This document shows positions 8,324 through 15,490 of a stretch of DNA of 36,899 nt, piece by piece. Position 1 is the stretch's first letter. Each line of letters opens with the position of its first letter. Below the pieces are notes generated by a model. That model did no database searches. It had not been told where the DNA came from and saw only the letters and a program-made list of their open reading frames with translations. Both the position numbers and the translations under genes were made by a program. The DNA is from Candidatus Heimdallarchaeota archaeon (GTDB taxonomy: Archaea; Asgardarchaeota; Heimdallarchaeia; Heimdallarchaeales; Heimdallarchaeaceae), in NCBI GenBank assembly GCA_016839875.1, contig JAEOTK010000350.1, positions 1-36,899 on the forward strand, given 5' to 3'.

Positions 8324-8414
8324 GCTCCGATGGCGTAACGGTTAGCGTTGTGGATTGTGGATCATCAAGAGCAAAATTCCATAGGTGCCGGTTCGATTCC
8401 GGCTCGGGGCACCA
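8324..8414 (+). tRNA. tRNA-His (anticodon GTG) with a 16-nt intron
   Basis: Folding by eye gives a full cloverleaf. The acceptor stem pairs GCTCCGA (8324-8330) with TCGGGGC (8404-8410). The D arm is GCGT (8333-8336) with GCGT (8345-8348), with two G-U pairs. The anticodon stem pairs GTGGA (8350-8354) with TCCAT (8378-8382), and the T arm is GCCGG-TTCGATT-CCGGC (8387-8403). The discriminator is A8411 and CCA is encoded (8412-8414). The loop of the spliced product is TTGTGGT, giving anticodon GTG. The variable loop is 4 nt. The anticodon stem closes only if 8361-8376 is removed. Oddly for tRNA-His, there is no G at -1 (T8323) and the discriminator is A, not C. T5 and T6 runs at 8415-8427 form the terminator. 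Confidence 0.92.
8361..8376 (+). other. tRNA intron at 37/38 with canonical bulge-helix-bulge
   Basis: The 16-nt intron lies one base 3' of the anticodon. Helix TTGT (8355-8358) pairs with GCAA (8371-8374, one G-U), flanked by 3-nt bulges GGA (8359-8361) and AAT (8375-8377). Cutting each bulge between its second and third base gives exactly the ends 8361 and 8376. The remaining intron closes a tiny TC/GA stem. This is the standard archaeal splicing-endonuclease substrate. Confidence 0.88.
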
Positions 8415-8427
8415 TTTTTCGTTTTTT
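8415..8427 (+). terminator. T-rich terminator after the tRNA
   Basis: Runs of five T (8415-8419) and six T (8422-8427) follow the CCA end directly, as expected for archaeal termination. They separate the tRNA from coaD, which has its own TATA-like element. Confidence 0.6.
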
Positions 8428-8442
8428 ACTCGTCTGTTAGGA

Positions 8443-8452
8443 AAATTTAAAG
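8443..8452 (+). promoter_or_regulatory. TATA-like box of coaD
   Basis: AAATTTAAAG would start transcription near 8473-8475, just ahead of the AGGTGA ribosome binding site at 8478-8483. This supports a coaD message separate from the tRNA. Confidence 0.4.
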
Positions 8453-8490
8453 CAAAGAAGGTTTCAATTATCTTAACAGGTGAAAAAAAA

Positions 8491-8952
8491 TTGCCATGGG
8501 TAGAAGAAGTTATTCTAGGTGGAACCTTTGATTACTTGCACCCAGGGCACAAAGCACTTCTAGAAGCTGCATTAAGTTTCGGTGAATTTGTTCGTGTAGG
8601 TTTAACAACAGATCAGTTTGCCAAAAGTCTCAGAAGAACTGATCCGAATGTAAATCTGATGCAGCCTTTTGATGAGAGAAAAGAAGAACTTCACAAGCAT
8701 TTGATATCAAGAGGTTGCGAGAGTTTCGAAATAATTACAATTGATCACAGATATGGGTTTGCCTTAGAATCTCCAGACGCAGAAGGGATTGTAGTTACGG
8801 AGGAAACTTATCCTACAGCTGTTGATATCAACAAATTAAGAACATTGAATGGTCAAGATCAATTATTAATTTTAGTTATCCCATTTGTATATGATGATAA
8901 GGGTATTATTATTAGTTCCAGAAGAATAAGACAACAATTAGCTTCTGATTGA
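8491..8952 (+). CDS. coaD: Phosphopantetheine adenylyltransferase, archaeal/eukaryotic type
   Basis: It transfers AMP from ATP to 4'-phosphopantetheine to make dephospho-CoA, the penultimate step of coenzyme A synthesis, in the cytosol. The nucleotidyltransferase signature GGTFDYLHPGH (10-20 from the chosen start) includes the ATP-binding TxGH-type motif, and ISSRRIRQQ near the C-terminus is the second nucleotide-binding motif. The open frame extends back to 8350 but there overlaps the tRNA, so the start must be downstream. TTG at 8491 is preceded by AGGTGA at 8478-8483 with 7 nt spacing and gives 153 residues beginning MPWVEEVILGGTFD, the usual length and layout of archaeal CoaD. The gene is followed by a convergent small GTPase gene. 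Confidence is high for function and good for the unusual TTG start. Confidence 0.92.
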   Translation: MPWVEEVILGGTFDYLHPGHKALLEAALSFGEFVRVGLTTDQFAKSLRRTDPNVNLMQPFDERKEELHKHLISRGCESFEIITIDHRYGFALESPDAEGIVVTEETYPTAVDINKLRTLNGQDQLLILVIPFVYDDKGIIISSRRIRQQLASD

Positions 8953-8989
8953 AGAAAAGATAGAAAAGAGTAAAGGAATTTGTAGAATT

Positions 8990-9520
8990 CTATTCTCTAG
9001 ATTCAATTCCTCTTAGTATTTCCTCTCCCATTGCTAAGAATGCATCTGCTACATTATCACCTGTTTTTGCAGAAGTTTCAATGAATCCAATACAACCAGA
9101 TTCTTCTGCATATTTCTTGCCTTCTTCAGTAGATACGTCTCGAAGATCATCTAGGTCATTTTTGTTTCCTACAAGCATGAGCATTATTCTAGGGCTCTCA
9201 GTTTTTGCTTCTTTAATCCATGTTTGCAAGTTTTCAAAAGATTGACGTCGAGTTATATCATATGTAACAAGCGCGCCTAAACTTCCTTTGAAGAATATTT
9301 GTCTCATGGACGCAAAACGATCTTGACCTGCTATATCCCATAGCTGTAAACATACGCGAGTATCTTTGATGGTTTCAAAACGAGAGTATGGCTCCATACC
9401 AATTGTCATGAGGTAGCCTGCTTGAAATTTGTTGTGAATAAATCTTTGAACAAGACTGGTTTTTCCAACTGCTCCATCACCGAGTAGGAGAATCTTAAAG
9501 GTATACTTGTAGCTTGACAT
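8990..9520 (-). CDS. Rab-like small GTPase
   Basis: A 176-residue Rab-family-like GTPase with all five G boxes: GDGAVGKT at 14-21, the switch I Thr in YLMTIGMEPY (T39), WDIAGQD at 61-67, GNKND at 118-122 and ETSAK at 148-152. The stretch YDITRRQSFENLQTWI at 87-102 is close to eukaryotic Rab sequences. It lacks a C-terminal cysteine motif (ends GIESRE), so membrane attachment by prenylation is not expected. An ATG at 9541 would add seven residues, but the TATA-like element at 9551-9562 predicts transcription starting near 9530, downstream of it, and the ATG at 9520 has purine-rich GAAAGAAAG before it, so I prefer 9520. It is divergent from gatE across a short shared promoter region. The partner regulators (GAPs, longins, roadblock proteins) are not in this window. 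Confidence 0.94.
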   Translation of the reverse strand: MSSYKYTFKILLLGDGAVGKTSLVQRFIHNKFQAGYLMTIGMEPYSRFETIKDTRVCLQLWDIAGQDRFASMRQIFFKGSLGALVTYDITRRQSFENLQTWIKEAKTESPRIMLMLVGNKNDLDDLRDVSTEEGKKYAEESGCIGFIETSAKTGDNVADAFLAMGEEILRGIESRE

Positions 9521-9550
9521 CTTTCTTTCTAAAAACAACATAACTTTATC

Positions 9551-9562
9551 GCTTATAAAATT
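9551..9562. promoter_or_regulatory. Shared TATA region between the GTPase gene and gatE
   Basis: CTTATAAAATTT reads as a TATA-type element on both strands. It is about 35 nt upstream of the GTPase ATG at 9520 and about 50 nt upstream of the gatE ATG at 9609, so both divergent messages may use it. Confidence 0.4.
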
Positions 9563-9574
9563 TGTTTAATTTCC

Positions 9575-9592
9575 CTTCATGTCACCATGAAG
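9575..9592. promoter_or_regulatory. Perfect palindrome in the gatE leader, candidate operator
   Basis: CTTCATG at 9575-9581 and CATGAAG at 9586-9592 are perfect 7-bp inverted arms around TCAC. The site lies close to the predicted gatE transcription start and 16 bp before the start codon. A dimeric repressor site or a small RNA hairpin would both fit. Confidence 0.4.
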
Positions 9593-9608
9593 AAGATTAA
9601 TAAAAGAA

Positions 9609-11585
9609 ATGTTTTCTTTTGATTCAGTTGAAATGTTAGATCCCAATAATCTCGACTTTAAGAAATTAGGATTTCATGCAGGTTTAGAAGTTCATCATCA
9701 GATTAAATCTGATCGGAAACTTTTTTGTAATTGTCCTCCAATTTTGGAGGAAGATCCAGAATCAATGGATTACAGTTTTTACAGATATTTTCGACCAGTT
9801 CTAGGTGAAATGGGTGATTTTGATCCTGGCATGCTGGTGGAATTTGAGAAAGGTTACAAAGTTATTTACTACGCTTGCGAGAGAAATACATGTACTTATG
9901 AAATGGATGAAACCCCTCCATTCTTTCCTGATATGGAAGCAATAAAGAAAGGCTTTCTTCTTTCTGCTTACTTCAACTGTTCAGCATATGCAGAGGAAAT
10001 TGTTGTAAACAGAAAACAATACCTTGATGGTTCTATTACTACTGGTTTTCAACGAACATTTATCAGTGGAAGAGATGGATGGGTTCCAGTAAATGGGAAG
10101 AAAGTTCGTATAACAAATGTGCACATCGAAGAAGATGCAGCAAGAAGAGTGAATTGGGAAGATACATCTAGTCGAACAGTATATTTCAACTTAGATCGAT
10201 TGGGAGTACCACTTACTGAAGTGATAACTGAATATCTAGATGTAGATACACCTGAAGAATTAATCGAGACTGCAAAACAAATAGGTAGAGTTCTAAGATT
10301 AAGTAAAATTGGAAGAAGAGGGATTGGTTCAGCTCGACAAGATGTGAATATAAGCATAACTGATGGAGATCGAGTAGAGCTTAAGGGAGTTCAAGATTTA
10401 GGTCTATTTGATAAGATGAGTCGCTTTGAAGTAGTAAGACAATATGCATTAATTGAGATAAAGAAAGAAATGGAAAAGCGTGGAATAAAAAAAGAGGACT
10501 TTGAACATACTTACATTGACGTTTCTCATCTTTTTGAACTAGATGACACCTCTAAAGCATTCACTTCGATTTTTCCAAATATGAAAGGGATTTTTGGATT
10601 AGAAGTACAACCAAACAAGGATTTTGGTTTAGAGATTTTTGAAAAAAGTATGCTAATAACAGGTGTCCCAAGAGAAAATCATTTTCATAGTGATGAGCTT
10701 GAAACCAATTCAGTTCGTAGTAATTCAGATTATATTTGCAAATTAAAAATCGACCAAGAGAAATATAAAGAAATCAGTGAAGTACTGAAATTAGGATCTA
10801 AGGATGCCTTCATTGTGGTTGTAGGCCCAGAGAAAAAAGCAATGCACGCAATGAAGAAGGTTGTTGAGAGAGTGAAACAAGCACTTGATGGTGTTCCTCA
10901 GGAGACACGAAGATTACTACCAAATGGGAATTCTGAATTCTTAAGAGTTATACATGGAAAGGATCGTATTTATCCAGATACTGATACACCACCTGTTGTT
11001 ATTTCTTTGGATAAAATTCAACATATGATTCAAGATATAGGAAAGCGCCCTTGGGAAATATACGAAGAACTAAACAGTAAATATGGTTTCTCGCAAGACA
11101 GAGTTGATCTTCTGATCAGAGATGAGAAAATTGAGAAATTCTACAATTATACCGAAACAAAGGAAATTGATGCCAATCTAGCTTACAAACTCCTGATAGA
11201 TCTCCCACGTGAAAAAAGAAGAAAAAACATAGTTCTGTCTAACAGAGTTAGTGATATCATTGCAGAGAGTTTGGAGAAGAGGGACATGATTGCAGAACAA
11301 ATCGAAGATGTAATTGAAATTCTCTTAAAGAATCCTGATTTAACATCTTCGGAAATTAAATCAAAATTGAGTGCAAGACAGGTACCATTAAACGAATTAG
11401 AAGAAATGATACTTTCAAAATTAAAAGAATTAAATTTCGATCCATTGAATCAAGATGAAAGATATCAAGATATACTTGTGACAAAAACTGTAGGTTTGAT
11501 TATCAGAGGTATTGGACATTCTTTCTCTGGTGAATATCTAGTAAAGGCAGTGAGACATGTAATTTCTAAACAGGAGGATGAATAA
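9609..11585 (+). CDS. gatE: Glu-tRNA(Gln) amidotransferase subunit E
   Basis: GatE is the archaeal GatB-like subunit of the GatDE enzyme, which converts Glu-tRNA(Gln) to Gln-tRNA(Gln) so that glutamine can be charged without a glutaminyl-tRNA synthetase. It binds the tRNA and phosphorylates the glutamyl group. The N-terminal GatB/E kinase signature is clear (FHAGLEVHHQI near 23-33, KLFCNCP following), with EEIVVNRKQYLDGS and HIEEDAARRV further on. The mid-region (about 280-410) corresponds to the AspRS-like insertion of GatE rather than GatB, and the C-terminal 150 residues form the helical and YqeY-like tRNA-binding tail. At 658 residues it is slightly longer than the usual 620-635. It overlaps gatD by 8 bp. 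The start ATG at 9609 precedes a second in-frame ATG 24 nt later; the exact start is not certain. Confidence 0.96.
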   Translation: MFSFDSVEMLDPNNLDFKKLGFHAGLEVHHQIKSDRKLFCNCPPILEEDPESMDYSFYRYFRPVLGEMGDFDPGMLVEFEKGYKVIYYACERNTCTYEMDETPPFFPDMEAIKKGFLLSAYFNCSAYAEEIVVNRKQYLDGSITTGFQRTFISGRDGWVPVNGKKVRITNVHIEEDAARRVNWEDTSSRTVYFNLDRLGVPLTEVITEYLDVDTPEELIETAKQIGRVLRLSKIGRRGIGSARQDVNISITDGDRVELKGVQDLGLFDKMSRFEVVRQYALIEIKKEMEKRGIKKEDFEHTYIDVSHLFELDDTSKAFTSIFPNMKGIFGLEVQPNKDFGLEIFEKSMLITGVPRENHFHSDELETNSVRSNSDYICKLKIDQEKYKEISEVLKLGSKDAFIVVVGPEKKAMHAMKKVVERVKQALDGVPQETRRLLPNGNSEFLRVIHGKDRIYPDTDTPPVVISLDKIQHMIQDIGKRPWEIYEELNSKYGFSQDRVDLLIRDEKIEKFYNYTETKEIDANLAYKLLIDLPREKRRKNIVLSNRVSDIIAESLEKRDMIAEQIEDVIEILLKNPDLTSSEIKSKLSARQVPLNELEEMILSKLKELNFDPLNQDERYQDILVTKTVGLIIRGIGHSFSGEYLVKAVRHVISKQEDE

Positions 11586-12978
11586 ATTGAGTAATCCAGA
11601 AAACGAGTTTGATCCTGAAGGATATAGAGGACCGTTAAGAGATCGATTATTAAAAGATAAAATTAGAACATGGAGTAAAGTAGGAGTTCAAAAAGGGAAT
11701 GCTAGATATGAAGGTTTATTGCTTCCAAGAAGTCAGCATACCGATGATAATTATATAACACTCAAAGTTGACACTGGCTATAATTTAGGAATATTGGTCG
11801 ATGAAAGTACAATAATAGAAGAAATGGGATATCAGAAAGGAGACTATAAGCTTCCACATGTTGAAGTAGAATTCAAAAAGGAATTACCTAATGTTACTCT
11901 GCTTGGAACTGGTGGAACTGTAGCATCAAGATTAGATTATAGAACTGGTGCCGTTCTTCCAGCATTTACACCAGAAGAACTATTCTCCGCTGTACCTGAA
12001 TTAACGACAACAGTTAATCTTACCCCCAAGACTCTTTATCAGATTCTAAGCGAGAACTTTAGACCAGAATTTTGGGTGAAGACAGCAGAAGCAATTGGTA
12101 AGGAGATTGAACAAGGAGCAGATGGAATAATTATTGGTCATGGAACAGACACAATGTGCGTAACTGGATGCGCTCTATCTTATTTCCTTAGAAATCTCCC
12201 TGTGCCTGTGGTTCTTGTTGGTAGTCAAAGAAGTTCAGACCGTCCTTCTTCTGATGGACCAAGAAATATTCTCTATGCTGCAAATATATCAGGATATGAG
12301 AATTTTGCAGAAGTAGCAATTTGTATGCATGGGACTCCAAGTGACAGTTACAATCTAATTCATCGAGCTACTCGATGCAGGAAGATGCATTCTGCCCGAA
12401 GAGATACTTTTCGAACATTATCCGATATACCTCTAGGTAAGATAGATGATTCCGGTGTGACTTGGTTTAAAGATGATATTTCTCCAAGGAAGCCTTTGGA
12501 TGATTTTTATGTTGATACTAAAATTGATCCTCGAGTTGGTATGTTATATTTCTATCCTGGAATGAATCCAGACATGTTGGATTCGATGGTTGATTTAGGA
12601 TATCACGGTGTAATAATAATAGGAACTGGTTTAGCTCATGTAGGAACAGATGTATATCCAGCACTGGATAGATGTCAAGAAGAAGAAATTCCTGTGGTAA
12701 TGGTTGTTGAGCCTCTATATGGTTTTGCTCAATTGAGAGTTTATGAAACAGGAAGAGACATGCTGGCAAGAGGAGTAATAGAAGGTGAAAACATGTTGCC
12801 TTCCGCTGCTTATACTAAGCTTATTTGGACATTAGGCCATACTCAAAATATGGAGGAAGTAGAAAAAATAATGCTTACAAATATAGCGGGTGAAATAACT
12901 ACAAGAGAAGGTCCAAGAGGATTCCTACTACTTCAAGGTATAGAACCTGGAATAGACAAAATTATGAAGAATCTATAA
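11578..12978 (+). CDS. gatD: Glu-tRNA(Gln) amidotransferase subunit D (asparaginase-like)
   Basis: GatD hydrolyses glutamine or asparagine to supply ammonia to GatE. The L-asparaginase fold is shown by LLGTGGTVAS (108-117, nucleophile region T111/T114) and GHGTDTM (188-193, T190 and D191); a lysine in LVGSQRSSDRPSSDG lies in the second catalytic region. The N-terminal 100 residues are the GatD-specific small beta domain (YEGLLLPRSQHTDDNYITLK). The 466-residue length is slightly above the 420-440 norm. The ATG at 11578 abuts the ribosome binding site GGAGG (11573-11577) with no spacer, so translation more plausibly begins at the in-frame TTG at 11587, 9 nt from it, giving 463 residues; I report the longer frame. 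The overlap with gatE indicates coupled, stoichiometric synthesis. Confidence 0.96.
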   Translation: MNKLSNPENEFDPEGYRGPLRDRLLKDKIRTWSKVGVQKGNARYEGLLLPRSQHTDDNYITLKVDTGYNLGILVDESTIIEEMGYQKGDYKLPHVEVEFKKELPNVTLLGTGGTVASRLDYRTGAVLPAFTPEELFSAVPELTTTVNLTPKTLYQILSENFRPEFWVKTAEAIGKEIEQGADGIIIGHGTDTMCVTGCALSYFLRNLPVPVVLVGSQRSSDRPSSDGPRNILYAANISGYENFAEVAICMHGTPSDSYNLIHRATRCRKMHSARRDTFRTLSDIPLGKIDDSGVTWFKDDISPRKPLDDFYVDTKIDPRVGMLYFYPGMNPDMLDSMVDLGYHGVIIIGTGLAHVGTDVYPALDRCQEEEIPVVMVVEPLYGFAQLRVYETGRDMLARGVIEGENMLPSAAYTKLIWTLGHTQNMEEVEKIMLTNIAGEITTREGPRGFLLLQGIEPGIDKIMKNL

Positions 12979-13015
12979 TAGATTCTATTTCTTTCATTTT
13001 TCACTAAATTGGAAA

Positions 13016-13024
13016 CTTTTTAAG
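13016..13024 (+). promoter_or_regulatory. TATA box of the TM0106-like nuclease gene
   Basis: CTTTTTAAG is centred about 29 nt before the ATG at 13049, so the message should have almost no leader. It separates this gene from the gatE-gatD operon. Confidence 0.4.
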
Positions 13025-13048
13025 AATGTAAGATAGAAACTTGTTTCA

Positions 13049-14404
13049 ATGTATATTAGTCATTATGACATCCGTTTGTTTTACAGATGCCCAATGTTAC
13101 TTTATCTGAATGAACATGGACCAGAAGATGAAAAAAAGATACATCCCATTATTCAAACCAGAAAACGATACTCCAAACATCCTGAAATCACAAAGAAATT
13201 TATTGACAAAGAATTACAACGAACAGATGATCTAATGAAAAGAGGGACTAATACTATCAATCAATGCTGGATAGGATTTGACAATAAAGTAGCTAAGGTA
13301 AATAGATTAACGAAAATTAAAGCTCAAAGCAATCTTGGTCCCTATGCTTATGTTCCAACATTTCTAAGACACCAACCTAATCTTAGAAAACCTTTGGTTA
13401 TGGAAGGTACATTTTCTGCTTACTTATGCTCAGAGATTCAAGGAACTGATATTGACTACTTTATACTCCAACATCAAAATGAGAAAGATAACCTGAGCAT
13501 AGAGGAGAATTTGAAGGAACTGGAAGAAGATCTTGATACAATCTGGAAAATAAAGAGAGGGGACATAGAGTTATCTCCTAATTACACAAGAGGATGTCGA
13601 GTGTGCGAATGGAGAATCTATTGTAAGAAGATTGCAGCAGAAACCTTGGATTTAACTTTGATTAGTGGTATTGGAAAAAGAGTCAAAAGTGAGTTATTCA
13701 AGCATGATATCAAGGATGTAACAACATTAGCAAAAGCTGACTTGTCAAATATTTCTCTTCAAGCTGCAAATAAAAGTGATTTGAAATATTTCCAATTGCA
13801 AGCTGAGTCTTTGATTGAAAAAAAAGAAATTATAAGAGAAGAAATGGAATTTCCTAAAAATGAAGTTGAACTATTTGTAGATGTAGAAGGTTCTTCTCAT
13901 CATGATTTCATCTGGATAATTGGGTGTGTAATAAGAAAGGACGGAGATGTTGAATATATTCCATTTCAAGCAAATTCTCCTAAGGAAGAAAAAGAAATGA
14001 TTCTTTCCTTTCTAGAGTTTATAGACAAATTCAATGAAGATTATGTTTTGTACCACTGGTCTTCAGCTGAACCTCAATATTTCAATAATCTCATTAACAA
14101 ATATTCTCTCTCTTACAAGAAACTAAACAGTTTAACGAAGAATTCCTTTGATTTATTCCCTATTTTTAAGGATAAAATAATTTTACCACTTTACACTTAC
14201 ACGCTGAAGGATGTAGCTAATTGGTTGGGTTTTCAATGGCATGATCCTATGTCTGATGGAGCAACAAGTATTGTTCTTTTTGACCGTTGGTACAACAATA
14301 ATGATGAGAGAGCATTAGAAAAAGCAGTTTCCTATAATTCGGATGATTGTAAAGCATTAATGATAGCAAAAGATTATCTAAGCAAGAAATTAGCAACAAA
14401 ATAG
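13049..14404 (+). CDS. TM0106-like nuclease: RecB-like domain, HhH and RNase H-fold exonuclease domain
   Basis: A 451-residue protein with the layout of the TM0106 RecB-like nuclease family. The N-terminal 1-200 resembles Cas4/RecB-type nucleases with four cysteines placed for an iron-sulfur cluster: C14 (FYRCPMLL) and C183, C186, C192 (CRVCEWRIYC). I cannot find the usual RecB D...ExK residues; the equivalent stretch reads MEGTFSAY ... DYFILQHQ, so this nuclease may be inactive. A helix-hairpin-helix follows (ISGIGKRVKSELFKHDIKDV, 205-224). The C-terminal RNase H-like 3'-5' exonuclease domain starts FVDVEGSSH with D278 and E280, then D368 and D432/D433 in YNSDDC, consistent with an active DEDD site. 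Probable DNA repair or replication-associated nuclease; the substrate is unknown. It is transcribed alone from its own TATA box. Confidence 0.72.
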   Translation: MYISHYDIRLFYRCPMLLYLNEHGPEDEKKIHPIIQTRKRYSKHPEITKKFIDKELQRTDDLMKRGTNTINQCWIGFDNKVAKVNRLTKIKAQSNLGPYAYVPTFLRHQPNLRKPLVMEGTFSAYLCSEIQGTDIDYFILQHQNEKDNLSIEENLKELEEDLDTIWKIKRGDIELSPNYTRGCRVCEWRIYCKKIAAETLDLTLISGIGKRVKSELFKHDIKDVTTLAKADLSNISLQAANKSDLKYFQLQAESLIEKKEIIREEMEFPKNEVELFVDVEGSSHHDFIWIIGCVIRKDGDVEYIPFQANSPKEEKEMILSFLEFIDKFNEDYVLYHWSSAEPQYFNNLINKYSLSYKKLNSLTKNSFDLFPIFKDKIILPLYTYTLKDVANWLGFQWHDPMSDGATSIVLFDRWYNNNDERALEKAVSYNSDDCKALMIAKDYLSKKLATK

Positions 14405-14430
14405 TACATTCATGCCCACTACAAAAGAAA

Positions 14431-14438
14431 TATAAAAT
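14431..14438 (+). promoter_or_regulatory. TATA box of the FNR-like flavoprotein gene
   Basis: TATAAAAT lies 20-27 nt before the ATG at 14458. The earlier in-frame ATG at 14437 overlaps this box, which argues against its use. Confidence 0.55.
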
Positions 14439-14457
14439 GTACTGTTTTTTCGTTCTT

Positions 14458-15435
14458 ATGTCCTCAGATGATAAATTTTATGGCGATTTGGGTATAATTG
14501 GAGGAGGAGTAGGTGGTTTAGGTACTGCTATTATCGCCTCATATAAAGGGTTAAAAGTCACAGTCTTTGAAGGTGGACGTTTAGGAGGGATAGTTACAAC
14601 TCTCTATTCAAGAAAGCTTGTAGAAAACTATCCTGGAACTCCAAGTATACTCGCAAAAAGATTAATTGATGAATTTATAATTCAAGCTGAAGAAGTTCAA
14701 GCTGAAATTATCTACGAACGAGTTACAAATGTTGAGAAAAAAGATGATGTAATAACAATTGTAACTAATGAAGGAAGATATAATTTCAGAGCTATGGTAA
14801 TTGCAACAGGTTCTCAACCTGCAGAACTAGGAATCCCTGGTGAAAGAAAATTCAAAATAAAAGATAGAGGAGTCTATAACTTCGTATCTGATCCAGACAG
14901 GTTCAAAGGTAGCAGTGTGCTAGTCGTAGGTGGAGGGGATACTGCCATAGATGCAGTTCACCTAATTGCTGATAAAGCAAAGAAAATTTACCTTTGTCAT
15001 AGACGAGACAGTTTCCGTGCTGCTGAAACTACAGTACAAAAAATAATTGATGATGATCTAGCCGAACTTGTTTATAATCATCAAGTAGCTGGATTGGAAG
15101 GAGACAAAATACTAGAAAAAGCAGTTCTTGAAGATGTAAATACTCATATGAAAAGAGAAATTGAAATTGACAAATGTATTCTCGCAGTAGGTATGACAAC
15201 AAATCTAGATATCTTTGAAGATTTGGGAATTGAAACTGAAGGTAAATACATTCGTGTTGATAAAGAAATGAGAACCAATGTTGAGGGTGTTTTCGCTATT
15301 GGAGATATTGCAACTCAATACCAACTTATTGTTATTGCAGTAGCTCAAGGAGCAAAAGCAGCTCACAATGCCTTTGGCATGATTAGAAAACCATACTGGT
15401 ATAAAGACGAACCTTGGCCAACTGAAGGTTGTTAA
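14458..15435 (+). CDS. Thioredoxin reductase-fold flavoprotein without CxxC, ferredoxin:NADP+ reductase-like
   Basis: A two-domain FAD/NAD(P) flavoprotein of about 325 residues. It has the FAD motif GIIGGGVGGLGTA near the N-terminus, ATGSQP, the NAD(P) motif VVGGGDTAIDA and the FAD-closing FAIGDIA near the end. In thioredoxin reductase a CxxC precedes the NAD(P) motif; here that place reads GVYNFVSDPDRFKGS with no cysteines. This pattern, with LGGIVTTLYSRKLVENYPG early on, is like the TrxR-type ferredoxin:NADP+ oxidoreductases (YumC type), which move electrons between ferredoxin or flavodoxin and NADPH. So I infer electron transfer, not thioredoxin reduction. HRRDSFRA after the NAD(P) motif favours NADPH. 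The start is the ATG at 14458, since the ATG at 14437 sits in the TATA box and the message appears leaderless. Confidence 0.75.
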   Translation: MSSDDKFYGDLGIIGGGVGGLGTAIIASYKGLKVTVFEGGRLGGIVTTLYSRKLVENYPGTPSILAKRLIDEFIIQAEEVQAEIIYERVTNVEKKDDVITIVTNEGRYNFRAMVIATGSQPAELGIPGERKFKIKDRGVYNFVSDPDRFKGSSVLVVGGGDTAIDAVHLIADKAKKIYLCHRRDSFRAAETTVQKIIDDDLAELVYNHQVAGLEGDKILEKAVLEDVNTHMKREIEIDKCILAVGMTTNLDIFEDLGIETEGKYIRVDKEMRTNVEGVFAIGDIATQYQLIVIAVAQGAKAAHNAFGMIRKPYWYKDEPWPTEGC

Positions 15436-15437
15436 TC

Positions 15438-15478
15438 CTCTATTTTTCTTTTCCTTTTTATTTTTATTTAATTTTTCA
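15438..15478 (+). terminator. T-rich terminator between convergent genes
   Basis: A 40-base pyrimidine tract with T5, T4, T5, T5 and T5 runs follows the flavoprotein stop codon. This is a typical archaeal oligo-T terminator and fills most of the gap before the convergent BtrH-like gene. Confidence 0.55.
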
Positions 15479-15490
15479 TAATTGATTACT

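Noticed and set aside
8350..8490. N-terminal extension of CoaD from GTG 8350
   Set aside because: It lies inside the tRNA gene and its terminator, and encodes residues unlike any CoaD N-terminus.
14437..14457. ATG at 14437 for the flavoprotein
   Set aside because: It overlaps the TATA box, and the seven added residues (MYCFFVL) are not part of the FAD fold.
14458..15435. Calling this gene trxB
   Set aside because: The active-site CxxC is absent, so the name would imply an activity it cannot perform by the usual route.
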